Shown here: positions 61,646 to 64,000 of the stretch, piece after piece | Position numbering within the stretch: the first letter of the stretch is position 1 | Layout: every line of letters starts with the position of its first letter | NCBI RefSeq assembly: GCF_011440305.1 | Contig: NZ_JAAOIW010000002.1 | Coordinates: 736,084 to 800,083, forward strand | Direction of reading: 5' to 3' | Source: Paenibacillus agricola | GTDB taxonomy: Bacteria; Bacillota; Bacilli; Paenibacillales; NBRC-103111 | DNA length: 64,000 nucleotides | Notes under the pieces: model-generated | Seen by the model: only the letters and a program-made list of their open reading frames with translations | What the model was told of the DNA's origin: nothing | Database searches by the model: none | Position numbers and translations under genes: made by a program

Positions 61646-62938
61646 ATGGGAAACGCTGACACAAGAAATAAACCGGTCACAGCCATCATTGTAGGCGCCG
61701 GACATCGAAGTTTGATTTATGCCTCTTATGCGGAAAAACATCCCGACCAGCTACAAATCACAGGAGTCGTAGAGCCCGATCCCTTACGAAGAAGCTTAAC
61801 AGCAAAGCGTTTTAATATCCCTGACCTTTGTTGCTTCGAAACAGTAGAGCAGCTCGTGCAAGGCTCTATAATTGCGGATGCTGCTATTAATGGAACCATG
61901 GACGAGCTCCATGTCCAAACAACGATTCCACTTTTGAAAGCAGGCTACGACATTCTTTTGGAAAAACCAATTGCGATCTCGGAGCACGAAATGCTGAAGC
62001 TGGTTCAAGCAGCCAATCATTATAGCCGCAGGGTGATGATTTGCCATGTGCTGCGTTACGCTCCCTTCTACTCGGAGATTCGTAAAACGGTTGCCGCTGG
62101 CGAAATCGGCACCATCGTGAATATTCAAACAGCTGAGCATGTCAGTTATCACCATATGGCCGTATCTTATATACGAGGAAAATGGAATTCATTGGAGAAC
62201 TGCAAATCATCTATGCTTATGGCAAAATGCTCACATGATATGGATGTCATCTCATGGATGTCAGGAGCTCAACCGGTAAAAGTTAGCAGCTTCGGTAGTC
62301 TGACACAATTTAAGCCAGAAAATGCGCCGGAAGGATCTGGATATCGCTGCCTTGAAGATTGCAAGATTGAAGCGGCCTGTACCTATTCGGCACGTAAACA
62401 TTATATCGAACAAGGCCGTTGGGGCTCTTATGTTTGGAACAATGATCACCTCGGCATTAACCCGACGGATGAGGAAAAAATAAGCCTTTTACGTACAAGC
62501 AGCCCCTATGGGCGCTGTGTCTGGCATTGTGATAACGATGTCGTCGACCACCAATCAGTAATCATCGAATTCGAGGATGGCTGTACAGCGACACATAATA
62601 TGATTGGGGCTACGTCCAGACCTTGCCGTACCCTACATATTATCGGCACAAAGGGAGAAATCCAGGGCGTTCTGGAGGATGGATATTTCGTGATCAGACA
62701 TCCAGATGCCCGTGTAGGCCATGAGTACTCGGAGAAACGAATTTCTGTCCATGTAACTAATGATAGCCATGGCGGTGGGGATTGGTTGCTTGTCGAGGAT
62801 TTCGTGAGCATGATGCGAGGAGAAGCGCCTTCCATTTCCTCCACATCGCTGGAGAAGTCTATTCGTGGACATCAGATCGGTTTTGCGGCAGATATCTCAC
62901 GCCTTGAAGGCAGAATCGTGAATATCACTAACCCGTAA
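61646..62938 (+). CDS. Gfo/Idh/MocA-family oxidoreductase
   Basis: A 430-residue NAD(P)-dependent sugar or inositol dehydrogenase. The Rossmann fold has AIIVGAGHRSLIYASYAEKHPDQLQITGVVEPDP; YDILLEKPIAISEHEMLKLVQAA carries the E-K-P motif with catalytic Lys. The C-terminal domain has KCSHDMDVISWMSG and EFEDGCTATHNMIG. It is longer than usual and has several cysteines (CCFETVEQ, YRCLEDCKIEAACTY, RCVWHCDND) that may bind metal. GGAGAGAAG before the ATG. Last gene of the operon. Confidence 0.88.
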   Translation: MGNADTRNKPVTAIIVGAGHRSLIYASYAEKHPDQLQITGVVEPDPLRRSLTAKRFNIPDLCCFETVEQLVQGSIIADAAINGTMDELHVQTTIPLLKAGYDILLEKPIAISEHEMLKLVQAANHYSRRVMICHVLRYAPFYSEIRKTVAAGEIGTIVNIQTAEHVSYHHMAVSYIRGKWNSLENCKSSMLMAKCSHDMDVISWMSGAQPVKVSSFGSLTQFKPENAPEGSGYRCLEDCKIEAACTYSARKHYIEQGRWGSYVWNNDHLGINPTDEEKISLLRTSSPYGRCVWHCDNDVVDHQSVIIEFEDGCTATHNMIGATSRPCRTLHIIGTKGEIQGVLEDGYFVIRHPDARVGHEYSEKRISVHVTNDSHGGGDWLLVEDFVSMMRGEAPSISSTSLEKSIRGHQIGFAADISRLEGRIVNITNP

Positions 62939-63001
62939 ATGCAGGGTTCAAGCGGCTCTATCCTACAGTACGGAGAGTAGCCCCAAGTGGCAGTTATAAG
63001 A

Positions 63002-63024
63002 AAAACCCGGCCGAAGGCCAGGTC
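63002..63024 (-). terminator. reverse-strand terminator next to inverted-repeat element B
   Basis: CCTGGCC-TTC-GGCCGGG followed by TTTTTC on the reverse strand. No gene lies between it and the stronger terminator at 63362, so it would end a transcript coming from the element at 63056-63181. Confidence 0.6.
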
Positions 63025-63055
63025 CTTGTCTAAACTCATACATGTGTACGCTCCC

Positions 63056-63181
63056 GAGGACATGGGTATGGGGTTCCGGTCGCTGTTGAAGTTCGTGTTC
63101 CTTGAATTTTTGGCTTCCAGCGGTTGGAACACGAGCTTCAAAGGCGAACGCTTCGCTCCTCCACCCCATACCCATGTCCTC
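63056..63181. repeat. 126-bp inverted-repeat element B
   Basis: Outer arms of 19 bp are perfect: GAGGACATGGGTATGGGGT (63056-63074) and its complement at 63163-63181. Inner arms TTGAAGTTCGTGTTCC (63086-63101) and GGAACACGAGCTTCAA (63126-63141) pair at 15 of 16 positions. A related sequence is at 36317-36410. No transposase, and no target duplication was seen. Confidence 0.75.
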
Positions 63182-63361
63182 TTTCATTTTTTTGGTGCTG
63201 CCTCCCACTTCTTACCCCAAGGTCTTCGATCTTGTATTTATAACCGTGGACCCCCTTGTAGTACTACGGATACATGCCTCCTCCGCAGCTCTCACAGGTG
63301 AATTGGGGAGGCACTGTAGGATCTCCTGCATCCATGATGACAAAACTAAGTTGCCTCACGC

Positions 63362-63403
63362 AAAAAAACCATCCCTCTTTACCGAAAGCAAAGAGGGATG
63401 GTT
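63362..63403 (-). terminator. terminator after the gene at the right edge
   Basis: AACCATCCCTCTTT (63390-63403 complement) and AAAGAGGGATGGTT form a 14-bp perfect stem, followed by TTTTTTTG on the reverse strand. Confidence 0.9.
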
Positions 63404-63464
63404 GGGGCGGCAATAAGCACGCCATATAAGGAAGGCTATCGAATATAAAGCTGCCGAGCCAAGC

Positions 63465-64000
63465 TTATTGCTGTAAAGTCTTCACAAGACGCTTCGCTTC
63501 GCCATTAGGTGTTGTAATTGTTTCATACAATTTAATGGTAAGCGGATATTCCTGCTGTTCTGTTTTGATATTGTTAATTTGAATGGTTTGCTCACCGCTA
63601 ATCAGCATATCATTTCCACTGAAAGGAACGGACTGGGAGCCGAGCGTACGGCCAAGCCCATCAACAAGCTCAATGGTGAATTTGGAGAAATTCGCATCGA
63701 CAACCACATCCTCGACACGCTCAACCGTTAAGTTCAGCTTCAGCTTGTACGAATAGGTAACAGGTATGCCTGCATTCGTATATGCAGACATCGTCCAGTC
63801 ATTCAACTTTACATCGAATGGATAGAAGCTCATGAGTTCGCTATCCTCTACAACTGCCTGCACAGCTGTCTGGAATCCACCAATAGTGGTGCTATAAGGT
63901 GCTGTGGTTTTGCTGTCCAATAGTTTCATTCCTAGACTATCGCCTTTCTCGGAGGCAGGAACCATATAGGAATAGCTCACTACGTAGCCAAGGTGTGGCA
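63465..64000 (-). CDS. hypothetical beta-rich protein (5' end outside window)
   Basis: The reading frame is open to the window edge. An internal GTG at 63980 is preceded by in-frame codons reading HLGYVV and has no ribosome site, so the gene is truncated by the window rather than starting there. The visible 178 codons give alternating beta-strand patterns (IPVTYSYKLKLNLTVERVEDVVVD, FSKFTIELVDGLGRTLGSQSVPF, QTIQINNIKTEQQEYPLTIKLYET) suggesting one or two immunoglobulin-like or beta-sandwich domains of a secreted or surface protein. No family was recognised. Confidence 0.7.
   Translation of the reverse strand, partial: PHLGYVVSYSYMVPASEKGDSLGMKLLDSKTTAPYSTTIGGFQTAVQAVVEDSELMSFYPFDVKLNDWTMSAYTNAGIPVTYSYKLKLNLTVERVEDVVVDANFSKFTIELVDGLGRTLGSQSVPFSGNDMLISGEQTIQINNIKTEQQEYPLTIKLYETITTPNGEAKRLVKTLQQ

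Noticed and set aside
62963-63416. Overlapping frames of 80-105 codons on both strands around 63.1 kb
   Set aside because: They arise from the inverted-repeat element and terminator stems; no ribosome site and mirror-image composition.

Overview
The window looks like chromosome of a Gram-positive, spore-former-type Bacillota, most likely Paenibacillaceae (Paenibacillus or a close relative). The reasons are A/G-rich Shine-Dalgarno sites before nearly every gene, TTG and GTG starts, a sigma-B partner-switch operon, an S-layer-homology protein, YesM/YesN plus LplB/YtcP-type sugar transport, and a purS/purQ/purL arrangement. No rRNA, tRNA, CRISPR array, transposase or phage gene was seen. Family assignments come from reading motifs by eye; no database search was run.

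Layout. 1-2.0 kb: two-gene oxidoreductase operon (aldo/keto reductase, then a flavin monooxygenase cut by the window edge). 2.1-3.6 kb: a ribbon-helix-helix/ankyrin fusion and a small unknown gene. 3.7-16.0 kb: a general-stress region with rsbV-rsbW-sigB, a DUF948 protein, a 51-residue membrane protein, glgC, and a signalling set (REC-PP2C phosphatase, large hybrid kinase, CheR-type methyltransferase, REC-kinase). That set matches the RsbY/RsbK/RsbM input known for Bacillus cereus. A YflT-like stress gene closes the region. Four sites share the form GNTTCN-N14-GGNTAA and look like sigma-B promoters. 16.2-22.4 kb: an SLH-anchored phosphatase, a galactonate-dehydratase operon with its GntR regulator, and an OmpR/kinase pair. 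22.4-23.6 kb: a dispersed repeat, an NlpC/P60 hydrolase and a structured leader.

24.1-27.0 kb holds the most striking element. A tyrosine recombinase gene is flanked by two inverted 28-bp sites of 11-6-11 architecture, with the same 6-bp spacer in opposite orientation. A good sigma-A promoter lies inside the segment and points outward at an HD-GYP/CheW gene pair. This predicts a self-encoded invertible promoter switch acting on c-di-GMP breakdown.

27.3-33.1 kb: a second OmpR/kinase pair and a Fur-box-preceded ferric-iron ABC importer. 33.2-36.2 kb: a sugar isomerase, thioredoxin, an IDEAL-domain protein, and an Rrf2 regulator with two matching candidate operators. 36.5-50.7 kb: the complete purine operon purE-K-B-C-S-Q-L-F-M-N-(AICAR formyltransferase)-(PurO-type IMP cyclohydrolase)-D. 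Bifunctional PurH is replaced by two separate proteins. 50.8-51.4 kb: a DUF6483-like gene. 51.7-62.9 kb: a YesM/YesN two-component system followed by a carbohydrate ABC transporter and three catabolic genes. 63-64 kb: a 126-bp inverted-repeat element, with a diverged relative at 36.3 kb, and a 5'-truncated gene.
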